Shown here piece after piece: positions 42,785 to 51,061 of a stretch of 64,000 nt of DNA; within the stretch, counting starts at the first letter, position 1; the number at the start of each line of letters is the position of its first letter. Origin of the DNA: an uncultured Luteitalea sp. (GTDB taxonomy: Bacteria > Acidobacteriota > Vicinamibacteria > Vicinamibacterales > Vicinamibacteraceae); contig CAKTDA010000003.1 in assembly GCA_934541105.1 (NCBI GenBank), positions 434,001 through 498,000 on the forward strand. The letters are read 5' to 3'. The notes beneath the pieces were generated by a model. That model did not search any database, was not told the origin of the DNA, and was given only the letters and a program-made list of their open reading frames with translations. The position numbers and the translations under genes were made by a program.

Positions 42785-44756
42785 GCGCGTCGGCCACCGC
42801 CCGGTCGGCGCGCGGCACGTACAACGTGTAGCCATCGGCTGACGCAATCTCCTCGAGCCGGAGCAGCTCGATCGCGAACGCCCGCAGCGCCGGCGACGCC
42901 GCGGCGTCGTCGATCACGACGTAGCCGAGCGCCGACGCCAGCAGGAAGCGATCGCGCGCGGCGAATGCGAGGCGCGACTGCGCCTCGGCGAGGGGTGTGC
43001 CGGCGGGATCGCTCAGCGTGATCAGCGCGTCGAGCACGGGACGACGGCGGACGTGCTGTTTCTGCTCCAGGGTCACCCGCGACAGGTAGCCCCCGACGAG
43101 CCGCTTGCCGTGCGTGGTCTGCTGGTATTGCGTCAGCGGATTGAAGTTGCCGAGCGACGACGTGCCGTCGCGCAGGCCGAACGGCAGCGAGAGCACGCGG
43201 ATGTCAGGGCGAGGGTCTTCGGCAATCCGGTGGAACACCGCCGGCACCGCTCCCGCGTAGAGCGTACGCGGCACCGGCGACAACTCGAACAGCAGCAATG
43301 CCGTGACGACAGCGAGCAGCAGGCGGCGCCGCTGCGGCCACCGCGTGCCGAGGGCCGTCAGCGCGAGCGCGAAGAGCAGTGCGACGAACATGGTCGCGAG
43401 CACGACGAAGCGCGACGGCGATCGCGCAAGGCCGATGATGGGGACGTAGCGCAGGAGCGCCCACGGGCCCGGAATGTAGGTGTTCATGCCGGCCACGTGC
43501 ACGAAGGGCCCGAGTGCGAGCAGCGCGAACAGCGCGGGCATCCACAGCCAGCGCTGCCGCGCCGGACGCCAGCCGGTCCAGAGCGCGACGCCAATCGTCA
43601 CCAGCGCCACGAGCGACATCGCCGCCGTCCACTCGACATAGTTGTCCTGGCGCTGCGTCTCGATCAGGGCCTTGAATGGCCTGCCGAAGACCGGCGAGGT
43701 CGGGTTCGGCATGACGAAGGCCAGCAGGTCGACGCCGGGCGAACTGCTGCGCCAGTAGATCTCCGGCCCCGGCGTCTCGCCATCGAGCAGGCGCTCGCCA
43801 TAGCTCACGAGGACCGGCGACAACAGCACGCCCGCCGTGACGACCATGAGCGCGGCACGCCACACATCCGCCGGCCTCGAGGTCAGGCGCCACGCGACCT
43901 TCGGGGGCCACCGTGTCAGCAGGTGCAGGATGGTCAGGAGCGTCAACACCAGCATCGGTGTGTAGAGCGACCGCATGCTGATTCGCACGCCCGCCACCTG
44001 GACGAGCCCGCCCTGGACCGCGATGGCCCCAACGAACGTCGCAGCCACCACGACGAGACCGCCCGTGAGCCGCCGCGCGAGCGCCAGGCGTTCGAGCGAC
44101 GGGTCGCGCGAGACGCCGATCGCACTGGCCACGACGTACGTGCCGATCAGGACGGCGCCGTAGACCACGTAGTAGATGTCGCAGAAGGCGGCCCACGCGA
44201 GCGTGACGCCGAGGGCGACCGCGTCTCGCGCACGGAACTGGCCCTCCCTCCGCACCATGATGAGGAGCAGCACGGCCAATGGCGCGGCGGCCAGCAGCGA
44301 GAAATGCCCGGCACTGCGCGCCATCAGCACTGGTGAGAACGCGAAGGCCGCTCCCGCGAGCCACGATTCCCACGACCTGGCGCCCGCGGCGTGCGCAAGG
44401 CGCGCCATGCACCACGCCGTGAGTACCATCATCGCCAGGTACACGATGTTGAACGCTCGCAGCAGCCCGAGCGGGCCAATCAGCGGGAGCGCGATCACGT
44501 TCATGAAGAGCGTGTAGTTGTGCAGCGTGAGGTCGACCGGCGGTGCGAGGGACAGGACGGCGCCGGTCTGCAAGGGCCACTGCTGTTGCAGCACCTCGTG
44601 CCGGAACACCCACAGGTTCCACACGTACACGCCCGTGTCACCGAGGGGCGGACCTGTCAGGTGAGTGCCGAGATGCCGCGGCAGCGGCCACGAGAATGCC
44701 ACGGCAAGGGCTGCAAAGAGCCCCAGCCACGCGAGAAGGATGCGGGCGGGCAGCAC
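42717..44756 (-). CDS. GT-C-type polytopic membrane protein (probable glycosyltransferase)
   Basis: A 679-residue protein with around twelve hydrophobic segments. The first extracytoplasmic loop has acidic GDTGVYVWNLW, and the following TLHNYTLFMNVIALPLIGPLG and FAFSPVLMARSAGHFSLLA are typical of the uncharacterised GT-C/YfhO-like proteins that transfer sugars from polyprenyl phosphates. A C-terminal extracytoplasmic domain of 170 residues contains PFGLRDGTSSLGNF and ends in a disordered Pro/Arg tail that overlaps the symporter gene. Unlike the pair at 22386 and 37037, it lacks the GCEKVLL cysteine motif, so it is a different branch. Substrate unknown. Confidence 0.75.
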   Translation of the reverse strand: MLPARILLAWLGLFAALAVAFSWPLPRHLGTHLTGPPLGDTGVYVWNLWVFRHEVLQQQWPLQTGAVLSLAPPVDLTLHNYTLFMNVIALPLIGPLGLLRAFNIVYLAMMVLTAWCMARLAHAAGARSWESWLAGAAFAFSPVLMARSAGHFSLLAAAPLAVLLLIMVRREGQFRARDAVALGVTLAWAAFCDIYYVVYGAVLIGTYVVASAIGVSRDPSLERLALARRLTGGLVVVAATFVGAIAVQGGLVQVAGVRISMRSLYTPMLVLTLLTILHLLTRWPPKVAWRLTSRPADVWRAALMVVTAGVLLSPVLVSYGERLLDGETPGPEIYWRSSSPGVDLLAFVMPNPTSPVFGRPFKALIETQRQDNYVEWTAAMSLVALVTIGVALWTGWRPARQRWLWMPALFALLALGPFVHVAGMNTYIPGPWALLRYVPIIGLARSPSRFVVLATMFVALLFALALTALGTRWPQRRRLLLAVVTALLLFELSPVPRTLYAGAVPAVFHRIAEDPRPDIRVLSLPFGLRDGTSSLGNFNPLTQYQQTTHGKRLVGGYLSRVTLEQKQHVRRRPVLDALITLSDPAGTPLAEAQSRLAFAARDRFLLASALGYVVIDDAAASPALRAFAIELLRLEEIASADGYTLYVPRADRAVADALMAPPHDPAPPSRQSPTGQSRR

Positions 44757-44792
44757 TGAGGATATGACCGAAGGCGGATGCTACCATGGCCG

Positions 44793-44837
44793 GGCTTACA
44801 TTCTTAACAACTATTTGATTGTCTTAACCTCCTTGCC
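44793..44837 (+). promoter_or_regulatory. AT-rich divergent promoter with 20-bp-spaced direct repeats
   Basis: An unusually AT-rich stretch separates two divergent genes. TCTTAAC occurs at 44802-44808 and again at 44822-44828, exactly 20 bases apart, about two helical turns. The second copy ends nine bases before the next start codon. A regulator site is plausible; I cannot assign -10 and -35 boxes safely. Confidence 0.45.
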
Positions 44838-45989
44838 ATGACGCATACGGTGACGCCACCAATCCCTGCGGCACCCTTCCGGCTCGAACGGAACCGGCGC
44901 GTGTGGCGCGGCAAGGAGTCCGCTCCTGATGCAGTCGCGACGCTGTGGCGCCAGTTCCACGACGACGCCCTGTCGGCCGTGCAGGGACTTGCCGGGTATC
45001 GCGCGACTCCGCTCCGGTCACTCGACGACGTGGCATCGGTCGCGCGGCTCGGCGCGATTCACTACAAGGACGAATCCGACCGCTTCGGCCTCGGGAGCTT
45101 CAAGGGGCTCGGCGCCATCTACGCGGTCCTTCGCGCGGTCCGCGACGCGAGCGGAGGTGTCGTCGCGTGTGCGACCGACGGCAACCATGGGCGCGCCGTC
45201 GCCATGGGCGCGCGGCTGGCCGGGTGCCGGTGCGTGGTGTACCTGCCTGCGCAGGTCAGCGCCGGACGCGAGCGCGCGATCGTCGAGTTCGGTGCGACCA
45301 CGGTGCGCGTCGCCGGCAACTACGACGATGCCGTGGAGGTGGTGGAGAGGGAGGCCTCGCGCCGCGGCTGGATCCTGGTGCCTGACACGTCCGACGATCC
45401 TGCCGCCGACACGCCGCGCAACGTGATGTGCGGCTACATGACGCTCGTGCGCGAGGTCCTCGACGTGCTCGGCTCAGGGCCCGGCACGCTGACCCACATC
45501 TTCGTCCAGGCTGGCGTCGGCGGACTGGCGGCGGCCGTCTGCGCCTACTCCTGGCACCTCTGGGGTTCCGCACGACCCACGCTCGTCGTGGTCGAGGCCG
45601 ACGCCGCCGATTGCCTGCGGCGGAGTGCCGCGGCCGGACGTCCGACGACCGTCGGCGGTGTGCACGACACGATCATGGCGGGCCTTGCCTGCGGAGTGCC
45701 GTCGGCGGCCGCCTGGCCCATTCTCGAGCGCGGCGCCGACGTGTTCATGGCGATTGCGGACGAGGCGGTCGTCGCGACGATGCGGTTGCTTGCACGTCGA
45801 GACGACGCGATCGTGGGTGGCGAGTCGGGTGTGGCGGGGCTGGCGGCCCTGCTCCTCGCGGCCGGCAACACTCGCGCGCGCGCGGACCTCGGCCTCGCGC
45901 CGTCGTCCCGCGTGCTCGTGGTTGGCACCGAAGGCGCCACCGACCCCGCCGTGTATGCCCGGCTCGTGGGCGATCGCCGCCAATCGTGA
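44838..45989 (+). CDS. dpaL: Diaminopropionate ammonia-lyase-like PLP enzyme
   Basis: A 383-residue fold-type-II PLP enzyme. The PLP lysine region HYKDESDRFGLGSFKGLGA matches diaminopropionate ammonia-lyase more closely than threonine dehydratase. CATDGNHGRAVAMGARLAG and GGVHDTIMAGLACGVPS are further family motifs, and QAGVGGLAAAVCAY is the phosphate-binding glycine loop. The enzyme would convert 2,3-diaminopropionate to pyruvate and ammonia. ATG 44838 has an appropriate pyrimidine-rich upstream stretch but no strong Shine-Dalgarno. No ornithine-cyclodeaminase or YgeW-type neighbours are present, so the pathway context is missing. A related D-serine-type activity is possible. Confidence 0.8.
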   Translation: MTHTVTPPIPAAPFRLERNRRVWRGKESAPDAVATLWRQFHDDALSAVQGLAGYRATPLRSLDDVASVARLGAIHYKDESDRFGLGSFKGLGAIYAVLRAVRDASGGVVACATDGNHGRAVAMGARLAGCRCVVYLPAQVSAGRERAIVEFGATTVRVAGNYDDAVEVVEREASRRGWILVPDTSDDPAADTPRNVMCGYMTLVREVLDVLGSGPGTLTHIFVQAGVGGLAAAVCAYSWHLWGSARPTLVVVEADAADCLRRSAAAGRPTTVGGVHDTIMAGLACGVPSAAAWPILERGADVFMAIADEAVVATMRLLARRDDAIVGGESGVAGLAALLLAAGNTRARADLGLAPSSRVLVVGTEGATDPAVYARLVGDRRQS

Positions 45990-46054
45990 CGCGCCGGGCT
46001 CCCTGCCTTTCGTCTCTTGATCGCCCCTTCGCCTCGGCGTAGCATCGACGAACG

Positions 46055-48499
46055 ATGTCGGGAACGCTTGCGCGCCTGTCGGGCAACAAGGATCAGGCAC
46101 TGCAGGAGGCGCTCGGGCACCTCGCCCCGGAGACGCGGACGGCATCCCTTCCCGTTCCAGTCACCACGGCGGTGGGCGTCCACGAGCAGGTCGCGGCCGA
46201 CACGGTCGTCACCGCCGTCCGCCATATCCCTGCGCAGGCGGCACGCCACGAGCCCTGGCCCGAGGACGTGGACGCGCGCCTCGTGGAGGCCCTGGCGGCG
46301 CGCGGCATCGAGATGCCGTACGCGCATCAGGCCGCGGCCATGCAGCACGCGCTCGCCGGCCGCCACGTCGTGATCGTCACGCCGACGGCATCGGGCAAGA
46401 CGCTCTGCTACAACGGCCCCGTGCTGAGCACCGTGCTGCGCGAGCCCGGTGCACGCGCGCTCTATCTCTTTCCGACGAAGGCCCTCGCGCAGGATCAGCT
46501 CGCCGAGCTCCAGGGGCTGGCGCAGATCGTCGGCGCGGCCGCCGAACGCGACATCGGCGTCTTCACGTACGACGGCGACACGCCGAACGACGCGCGCCGC
46601 GCCATCAGGTCCCGCGCGAGCGTGGTGCTGAGCAACCCCGACATGCTCCACGCGGGAGTGCTGCCGCACCACCCGCGCTGGGCGCGCCTCTTCGAGAACC
46701 TCCGCTTCATCGTCATCGACGAACTGCACGCGTATCGCGGCGTGTTCGGCAGCCACCTCGCCAACGTGCTGCGGCGGCTCCAGCGGATCTGCCGGCACTA
46801 CGGATCGAGCCCGACCTTCATCTGCACGTCGGCGACGATTGCCAACCCGAAGGCGCTTGCCGAGCAGCTCACCGAGCAGCCGTTCGAACTCGTCGCCGAG
46901 AGCGGCGCGCCACGAGGAGAGAAGTTCTTCGTGCTGCTCAACCCGCCTGTCGTCAACCGCGCGCTGGGCATCCGCCGGTCGTACCTCTCCGAGGCGCGGC
47001 GCGTGGCGCTCGAGTTCCTGCGGCGCAACCTGCAGCTGATCGTGTTTGCGCAGAGCCGGCTCGCGACCGAGATCCTGACGACGTACCTGAAGGACGCCTT
47101 CCAGGGGCCTCCCGGCGCGACCGAGGCGGTGCGCGGCTATCGCGGGGGCTACCTGCCGATGCGGCGCCGGGAGATCGAGCGGGGCCTGCGCGAGGGCGAC
47201 GTCCGTGCGGTGGTGTCCACCAACGCACTCGAGCTCGGCATCGACATCGGCGCGCTCGACGTCTGCGTGATGGCGGGCTACCCCGGCACCATCGCGTCGA
47301 CGTGGCAGCGGGCCGGCCGCGCCGGACGCCGTGCGGGCCGATCGGCGGCGGTGCTCGTCGCCTCGAGCGCGCCCCTCGATCAGTTCATCGTGCGCCATCC
47401 GTCGTACTTCTTCGACGGGTCGCCCGAGCAGGCGCTGATCAATCCCGAGAACCTGCACGTGCTGCTGAACCACGTCAAGTGCGCGGCCTTCGAGCTGCCG
47501 TTCCAGGAGGGCGAGCGGTTCGGGCAGACGACGGTGAGCACCGACGAGATGCTGCAGGTGCTCGACGAGGAAGGCTTCGTGCACCGCGCCGACGGCCAGT
47601 GGAACTGGACGCACGAATCGTATCCGGCCGACGCGATCAGCCTGCGCGCGGTGACGTCGGACAACTTCGTGATCGTGGACGTCACCGAGGGCTCGCGCGT
47701 GATTGGCGAGACCGACTACACGAGCGCGCTCTCCACGCTGCACGAGAAGGCGATCTACATCCTCGAGGGCGCGCTGTTCCAGGTGGAGCGGCTCGACGTC
47801 GAGGGCCGGAAGGCATACGTGCGCAGCGTGGACTGCGACTACTACACCGACGCGATCACGTACACGAAGGTGAACGTCCTCGACGTCGCCGAAGGCGGGA
47901 CGCCGCGCACCCATGGCGACGTCCACGTCGTCTCGCGCGTCGTCGGCTTCAAGAAGATCCGGTTCTACACGAACGAGAACGTCGGGTCGGGCGACCTCGA
48001 CCTGCCCGAGCAGCAGATGCACACGACCGCGTACTGGCTGACCGTGCCGCGCGAGGTGCTGCTCGACGTGCCGTATTCGCCCGACGACAGGCGCGACGGC
48101 GTGAGCGGGCTCGCATACGCGATGCACTCGGTGGCGCAACTGCTGCTGATGTGCGATCGTCGGGATCTCGGCGTGTCGATCGACACCGGCTCCGGCGAGG
48201 CCGGCGTCGGCGGACGTCCGACGACCCCTGTGGCCGGAGACGCCGACGCGCACGTGTTCCTCTACGACAACTACCCGGGCGGCATCGGCTTCAGCGCGCC
48301 CCTGTTCGGCGCGCACGACACGCTGCTGGCGCAATCGCGCGAACTCATCGCGGGCTGTCCCTGCGAGGTCGGGTGTCCGTCGTGCGTCGGGCCCGTCGGA
48401 GACATCGGGCCGCGCGCCAAGCGCGTCGCGCTCGACCTGCTCGCGCGCCTCGGCCTCGAATCCGCGCCCGCCCTGCCGCCCGAGGACGTGCCGTTCTAG
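46055..48499 (+). CDS. mrfA: DEAD/H helicase with DUF1998 zinc-binding C-terminus (MrfA/YprA-like)
   Basis: An 814-residue superfamily-2 helicase. Walker A TPTASGKT, the Q-type opening YAHQAAAMQHA, DELH (motif II, in IVIDELHAYRG), SAT (motif III) and motif VI QRAGRAGRRAG are intact. The C-terminal third is a DUF1998-type domain with GCPCEVGCPSCVG, four cysteines that would bind zinc. This is the layout of Bacillus subtilis MrfA (YprA), the helicase of a mitomycin-specific excision repair pathway. The following gene, 18 bases downstream, encodes an exonuclease of the partner type (MrfB/YprB), so the pair is recognised by both domain order and synteny. Function in this organism is inferred. Confidence 0.85.
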   Translation: MSGTLARLSGNKDQALQEALGHLAPETRTASLPVPVTTAVGVHEQVAADTVVTAVRHIPAQAARHEPWPEDVDARLVEALAARGIEMPYAHQAAAMQHALAGRHVVIVTPTASGKTLCYNGPVLSTVLREPGARALYLFPTKALAQDQLAELQGLAQIVGAAAERDIGVFTYDGDTPNDARRAIRSRASVVLSNPDMLHAGVLPHHPRWARLFENLRFIVIDELHAYRGVFGSHLANVLRRLQRICRHYGSSPTFICTSATIANPKALAEQLTEQPFELVAESGAPRGEKFFVLLNPPVVNRALGIRRSYLSEARRVALEFLRRNLQLIVFAQSRLATEILTTYLKDAFQGPPGATEAVRGYRGGYLPMRRREIERGLREGDVRAVVSTNALELGIDIGALDVCVMAGYPGTIASTWQRAGRAGRRAGRSAAVLVASSAPLDQFIVRHPSYFFDGSPEQALINPENLHVLLNHVKCAAFELPFQEGERFGQTTVSTDEMLQVLDEEGFVHRADGQWNWTHESYPADAISLRAVTSDNFVIVDVTEGSRVIGETDYTSALSTLHEKAIYILEGALFQVERLDVEGRKAYVRSVDCDYYTDAITYTKVNVLDVAEGGTPRTHGDVHVVSRVVGFKKIRFYTNENVGSGDLDLPEQQMHTTAYWLTVPREVLLDVPYSPDDRRDGVSGLAYAMHSVAQLLLMCDRRDLGVSIDTGSGEAGVGGRPTTPVAGDADAHVFLYDNYPGGIGFSAPLFGAHDTLLAQSRELIAGCPCEVGCPSCVGPVGDIGPRAKRVALDLLARLGLESAPALPPEDVPF

Positions 48500-48517
48500 G
48501 CAGCGGACCCTGCGACG

Positions 48518-49849
48518 ATGGCCCTGTCCACGCTTGCCCGGCTGCGCGAGATCGCCCGCGGTTCCTCGCCGCCGGCCGATGACCCGACCACGCGCCGCGA
48601 ACTGACGTACGAGCCCGTCGATGCCGACGGCCTGCCACTCGACCCGCGCGTCCACGACGACTCGGTGGACACCGCCTTGCCCGAGGGCGCGCGGCTGCAC
48701 CAGACGTCGCACGGCGCCTGCCTGATCATCGAGCACCACTACGAACCCGATCGCAGCCACGGGCGCGTGACCGTCAACGACTGCGGCGCCGTGCGCATCG
48801 ACGAGACGCTGGACCTGCTCGCCGGCCGGCCGCTGCGGCAGGCGCCACAGGCGCCTGCGCCGCGTCGCCTCGTCTACTTCGACCTCGAGACGACGGGCCT
48901 CAGTGGCGGGGCCGGCATGCTCGCGTTCCTCGCGGGTGTCGGCGAGTGGACCCGCGACGGCTTCCGGACGACGCAGTTCCTGCTGCCGTCGCACGCGGGC
49001 GAGCGCGCGATGCTGCATGCGCTCAACGACTACCTGGGCGACGATGCGGTGCTCGTGACGTACAACGGGCGCACGTTCGACGTGCCGGTGATGGAGGTGC
49101 GCGGCGAGATGCAGCGCGTGCCGCAGGTCGTCTGTGACATGCCGCACCTCGACATGCTGCACCCCGCGCGGCGCCTGTGGCGCGCGTCCGACGAGGGCGA
49201 GCGGTCGTGCCGCCTCACGCACCTCGAGGAGTCGGTGCTCGGCGTCGGACGCGTCGGCGACGTCGGGGGATTCGATATTCCGGCCCGCTACTTCCAGTTC
49301 CTTCGCGGCGCGGGGCCGGCCGTGCTCGATCCCGTGCTGATGCACAACCGGCTCGACCTGCTGTCGCTTGCCGCGCTCACGGCCCACGCCCAGCACCTCG
49401 TGTCCGAGGGGCGCGAGTCGATGCCGTCAGGATCGACGGCCTACGGGCTGGGTGTGATGTACGAGCGGGCGGGGTGGATCGACGTCGCCGAGCGTGCGTA
49501 CCGCGCGGCTGCCGACGACCGCTGGCAGGCGCGCGACGTCCGTCGGGCCTCAGCGCGTGCGCTCGCGCGGCTGCTGCGGCGCCAGCGGCGATACGACGAG
49601 GCCGCGGCGGCCTGGCAACTGGTGCTGCACCTCGGGGGACGCCCGCAACTCCTGCGCGAGGCGCGTGAGGCGCTGGCCGTCCATCACGAACACCGTGGCG
49701 GGCGGCTCGAGGAAGCCCGGCGACACGCCGTGGCCGGTATCGAAGAAGCGATTGGGCGGGGGGAACGCGAGCAGTTCAGCCGACGCCTGGCCAGGCTCGA
49801 GCGGAAGCTCGCGCGAGGGACCCAGGCGACGTCGCTGTGGAACGAGTGA
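48518..49849 (+). CDS. mrfB: DnaQ-like 3'-5' exonuclease with TPR tail (MrfB/YprB-like)
   Basis: A 443-residue protein. An N-terminal region of about 110 residues precedes an RNase-H-fold exonuclease core: YFDLETTGLSG supplies the first Asp and Glu, YNGRTFDVPVM the next Asp, and HNRLDLLSL the last His and Asp, giving a DEDD site. The C-terminal part carries TPR-like helices (GVMYERAGWIDVAERAYRAAADD and two more). This matches YprB/MrfB, the nuclease that works with the MrfA helicase. A tandem location in the same direction with an 18-base gap supports a two-protein machine. Start at ATG 48518. A role in removing bulky or crosslinked DNA damage is inferred from the B. subtilis pair. Confidence 0.85.
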   Translation: MALSTLARLREIARGSSPPADDPTTRRELTYEPVDADGLPLDPRVHDDSVDTALPEGARLHQTSHGACLIIEHHYEPDRSHGRVTVNDCGAVRIDETLDLLAGRPLRQAPQAPAPRRLVYFDLETTGLSGGAGMLAFLAGVGEWTRDGFRTTQFLLPSHAGERAMLHALNDYLGDDAVLVTYNGRTFDVPVMEVRGEMQRVPQVVCDMPHLDMLHPARRLWRASDEGERSCRLTHLEESVLGVGRVGDVGGFDIPARYFQFLRGAGPAVLDPVLMHNRLDLLSLAALTAHAQHLVSEGRESMPSGSTAYGLGVMYERAGWIDVAERAYRAAADDRWQARDVRRASARALARLLRRQRRYDEAAAAWQLVLHLGGRPQLLREAREALAVHHEHRGGRLEEARRHAVAGIEEAIGRGEREQFSRRLARLERKLARGTQATSLWNE

Positions 49850-49918
49850 CGGGCTGTTCCGCCTTCGAGGCCATGCGAGGGACGGCCGCGATGCGGATAC
49901 AGCCGGGCACACACCGCC

Positions 49919-50170
49919 TCAGGCGGATGCGCCCTTGCGTGCCTTCTCTGCTGCCTTGCGGGCGGCGACGGTCGTTGCACCGAACTTGCGCGTGAAGCGC
50001 TCGACGCGACCCTCGGTGTCCACAAGCTTCTGGCGTCCCGTGAAGAACGGGTGGCAGTTGCTGCAGATTTCGAGGTGCAGGTCCTTCTTCGTCGAGCGGG
50101 CCTTCCAGGTCGCGCCGCACGCGCAGCGGGCTTCGACCTCGTGGTACGTGGGATGGATGTCTGGCTTCAT
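49919..50170 (-). CDS. rpmE: Ribosomal protein bL31
   Basis: An 83-residue ribosomal protein, zinc-containing type. MKPDIHPTYHEVEARCACGATW, then EICSNCHPFFTGRQKLVDTEGRVERF, give the CxC and CxxC cysteine pairs of the zinc form. A lysine/alanine-rich C-terminal tail (RKAAEKARKG) follows. ATG 50170 is preceded on its strand by AAGGAG. Longer upstream frames are rejected because the family always starts at MKxxIHP. It is convergent with the exonuclease gene and divergent from a PEP-CTERM gene whose long upstream region begins here. Confidence 0.96.
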   Translation of the reverse strand: MKPDIHPTYHEVEARCACGATWKARSTKKDLHLEICSNCHPFFTGRQKLVDTEGRVERFTRKFGATTVAARKAAEKARKGASA

Positions 50171-50277
50171 GGACGTGGCTCCTTGGCTCGCGGCCAAACA
50201 CAAAGCGTAGCACAGTCGGCCTCTGCGGCGGCTCGTGCCACCCGCCGAATCGGGTGGGTCGCCCGCCAACGGCTGAG

Positions 50278-50293
50278 CGGCCCGCAACTTGCT
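50278..50293 (+). promoter_or_regulatory. Possible sigma-54 promoter of the PEP-CTERM gene
   Basis: CGGCCCGCAACTTGCT fits TGGCACG-N4-TTGCW with a perfect -12 half, five of seven -24 bases and exact GG-N10-GC spacing (50279-50280, 50291-50292). Predicted start near 50304. PEP-CTERM genes in exosortase-bearing bacteria are often RpoN-dependent. The downstream leader holds CCGAAG/CTTCGG and GGTTCG/CGAACC stems before a 20-bp tandem repeat. Confidence 0.45.
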
Positions 50294-50380
50294 TAGCCCT
50301 ACCGAAGAACGAGGTCCTTCGGGGCGGTTCGATCGGGTTCACACCCGCCGAACCTGCCCGAGTCGCGGGCTGCGCAATCA

Positions 50381-50430
50381 CGATCCTGTCCGAGCACTGA
50401 CCATCCTGTGCGAGCGCTGACGATCCTGTG
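50381..50430 (+). repeat. 20-bp tandem repeat upstream of the PEP-CTERM gene
   Basis: Two and a half copies with exact 20-base period: CGATCCTGTCCGAGCACTGA (50381-50400), CCATCCTGTGCGAGCGCTGA (50401-50420) and CGATCCTGTG (50421-50430). The array ends 21 bases before the start codon. It may be a phased binding site or an RNA element. Confidence 0.7.
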
Positions 50431-50451
50431 AGTGGGCCCCTGGAGTTTGCG

Positions 50452-50937
50452 ATGCTGCGTCGAATCATCCCCGCGTCCGCCCTGGTCCTGGCGGTTGCCA
50501 CGAGCGCGTTTGCCGGGTCCATCGGTGCTCAGTCGGGCGCCGTCCTTCCGTACGGCTTCATGTACTCGCCGTCCTCGTCGCCGTTCGAGGCGTTCGAGTG
50601 GACCCCGCTCGATTTCGCGGCGTTCGCGGCCTATGGCGGCGATTTCGCCAACGTCCGCAAGCCCGTGTCGCCGATCTACTTCGCGGCCGAGCCGCTCCTG
50701 CCGTCAGAGCCCCCGGGGTTCGAGGACGAGCAGGGCACCCTCCAGATGCTCTCGATGCCCCGGTTCGAGGGGTTCTCGGCGGGCGAGGCGCGGATGGCGT
50801 TCATGATGATGGCGGCGCCGCCGCCGGAAGAGCCCGAGAACCCGGTGCCCGAGCCCGGTACCCTGGCGTTGATCGGCATCGGCCTGCTCGGTGCGTCTGC
50901 CCGCCTGCGGCGCGTCCTGAAGTCGCCGACGCGCTGA
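50452..50937 (+). CDS. PEP-CTERM-sorted exported protein
   Basis: A 161-residue protein with a signal peptide (MLRRIIPASALVLAVATSAFAG) and a C-terminal sorting signal NPVPEPGTLALIGIGLLGASARLRR: the PEP motif, a membrane segment and basic residues. Such proteins are processed by an exosortase and often end up in the extracellular matrix. The mature part is short, Ala/Met/Phe/Pro-rich (FMMMAAPPPEEPE) and without recognised domains. No exosortase gene is in this window. GTG 50428 is a possible earlier start, but ATG 50452 gives the normal signal. The upstream region carries a sigma-54-like promoter, leader stems and a 20-bp tandem repeat. Confidence 0.88.
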   Translation: MLRRIIPASALVLAVATSAFAGSIGAQSGAVLPYGFMYSPSSSPFEAFEWTPLDFAAFAAYGGDFANVRKPVSPIYFAAEPLLPSEPPGFEDEQGTLQMLSMPRFEGFSAGEARMAFMMMAAPPPEEPENPVPEPGTLALIGIGLLGASARLRRVLKSPTR

Positions 50938-50968
50938 TCGGCAGTTCCCCATCGGTCAGGAAGTTGGC

Positions 50969-50996
50969 TCGAGCGGCCAAATAGTTGGCCGCTCGA
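50969..50996. terminator. Perfect 12-bp hairpin after the PEP-CTERM gene
   Basis: TCGAGCGGCCAA (50969-50980) pairs perfectly with TTGGCCGCTCGA (50985-50996) around ATAG. It lies 32 bases after the stop, between convergent genes. The AAAAT run after it is not a U-tract, so a bidirectional or Rho-assisted terminator is inferred. Confidence 0.5.
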
Positions 50997-51017
50997 AAAT
51001 CCGGGAAGCGCCGTAGC

Positions 51018-51034
51018 GGCGGACTTTGTCCGCC
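51018..51034. repeat. REP-like palindrome GGCGGAC-TTT-GTCCGCC
   Basis: Seven-base arms around TTT in the gap before the aldo/keto reductase stop. It resembles the intergenic palindromes at 31085, 31141, 32275 and 63927 in size and GC content, but its core differs. Confidence 0.5.
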
Positions 51035-51061
51035 ACGCTGCAGACTTTCGCCCGCGTCGTC

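Noticed and set aside
45636..48226. Shared 16-mer CGGACGTCCGACGACC in the ammonia-lyase and helicase genes
   Set aside because: It is GC-rich and partly palindromic. In 64 kb of this composition one such match is expected by chance, and both copies are in frame in conserved proteins.
45545..49396. Very long open frame on the minus strand opposite the ammonia-lyase and helicase genes
   Set aside because: High GC at third positions removes stops from the antisense frame. Its translation is Arg/His/Val/Asp-rich without motifs, while the plus-strand genes carry full enzyme signatures.
50281..50360. tRNA-like GGTTCGATC segment upstream of the PEP-CTERM gene
   Set aside because: The T-loop-like bases lack a matching T stem and no acceptor, D or anticodon arms can be built around them.
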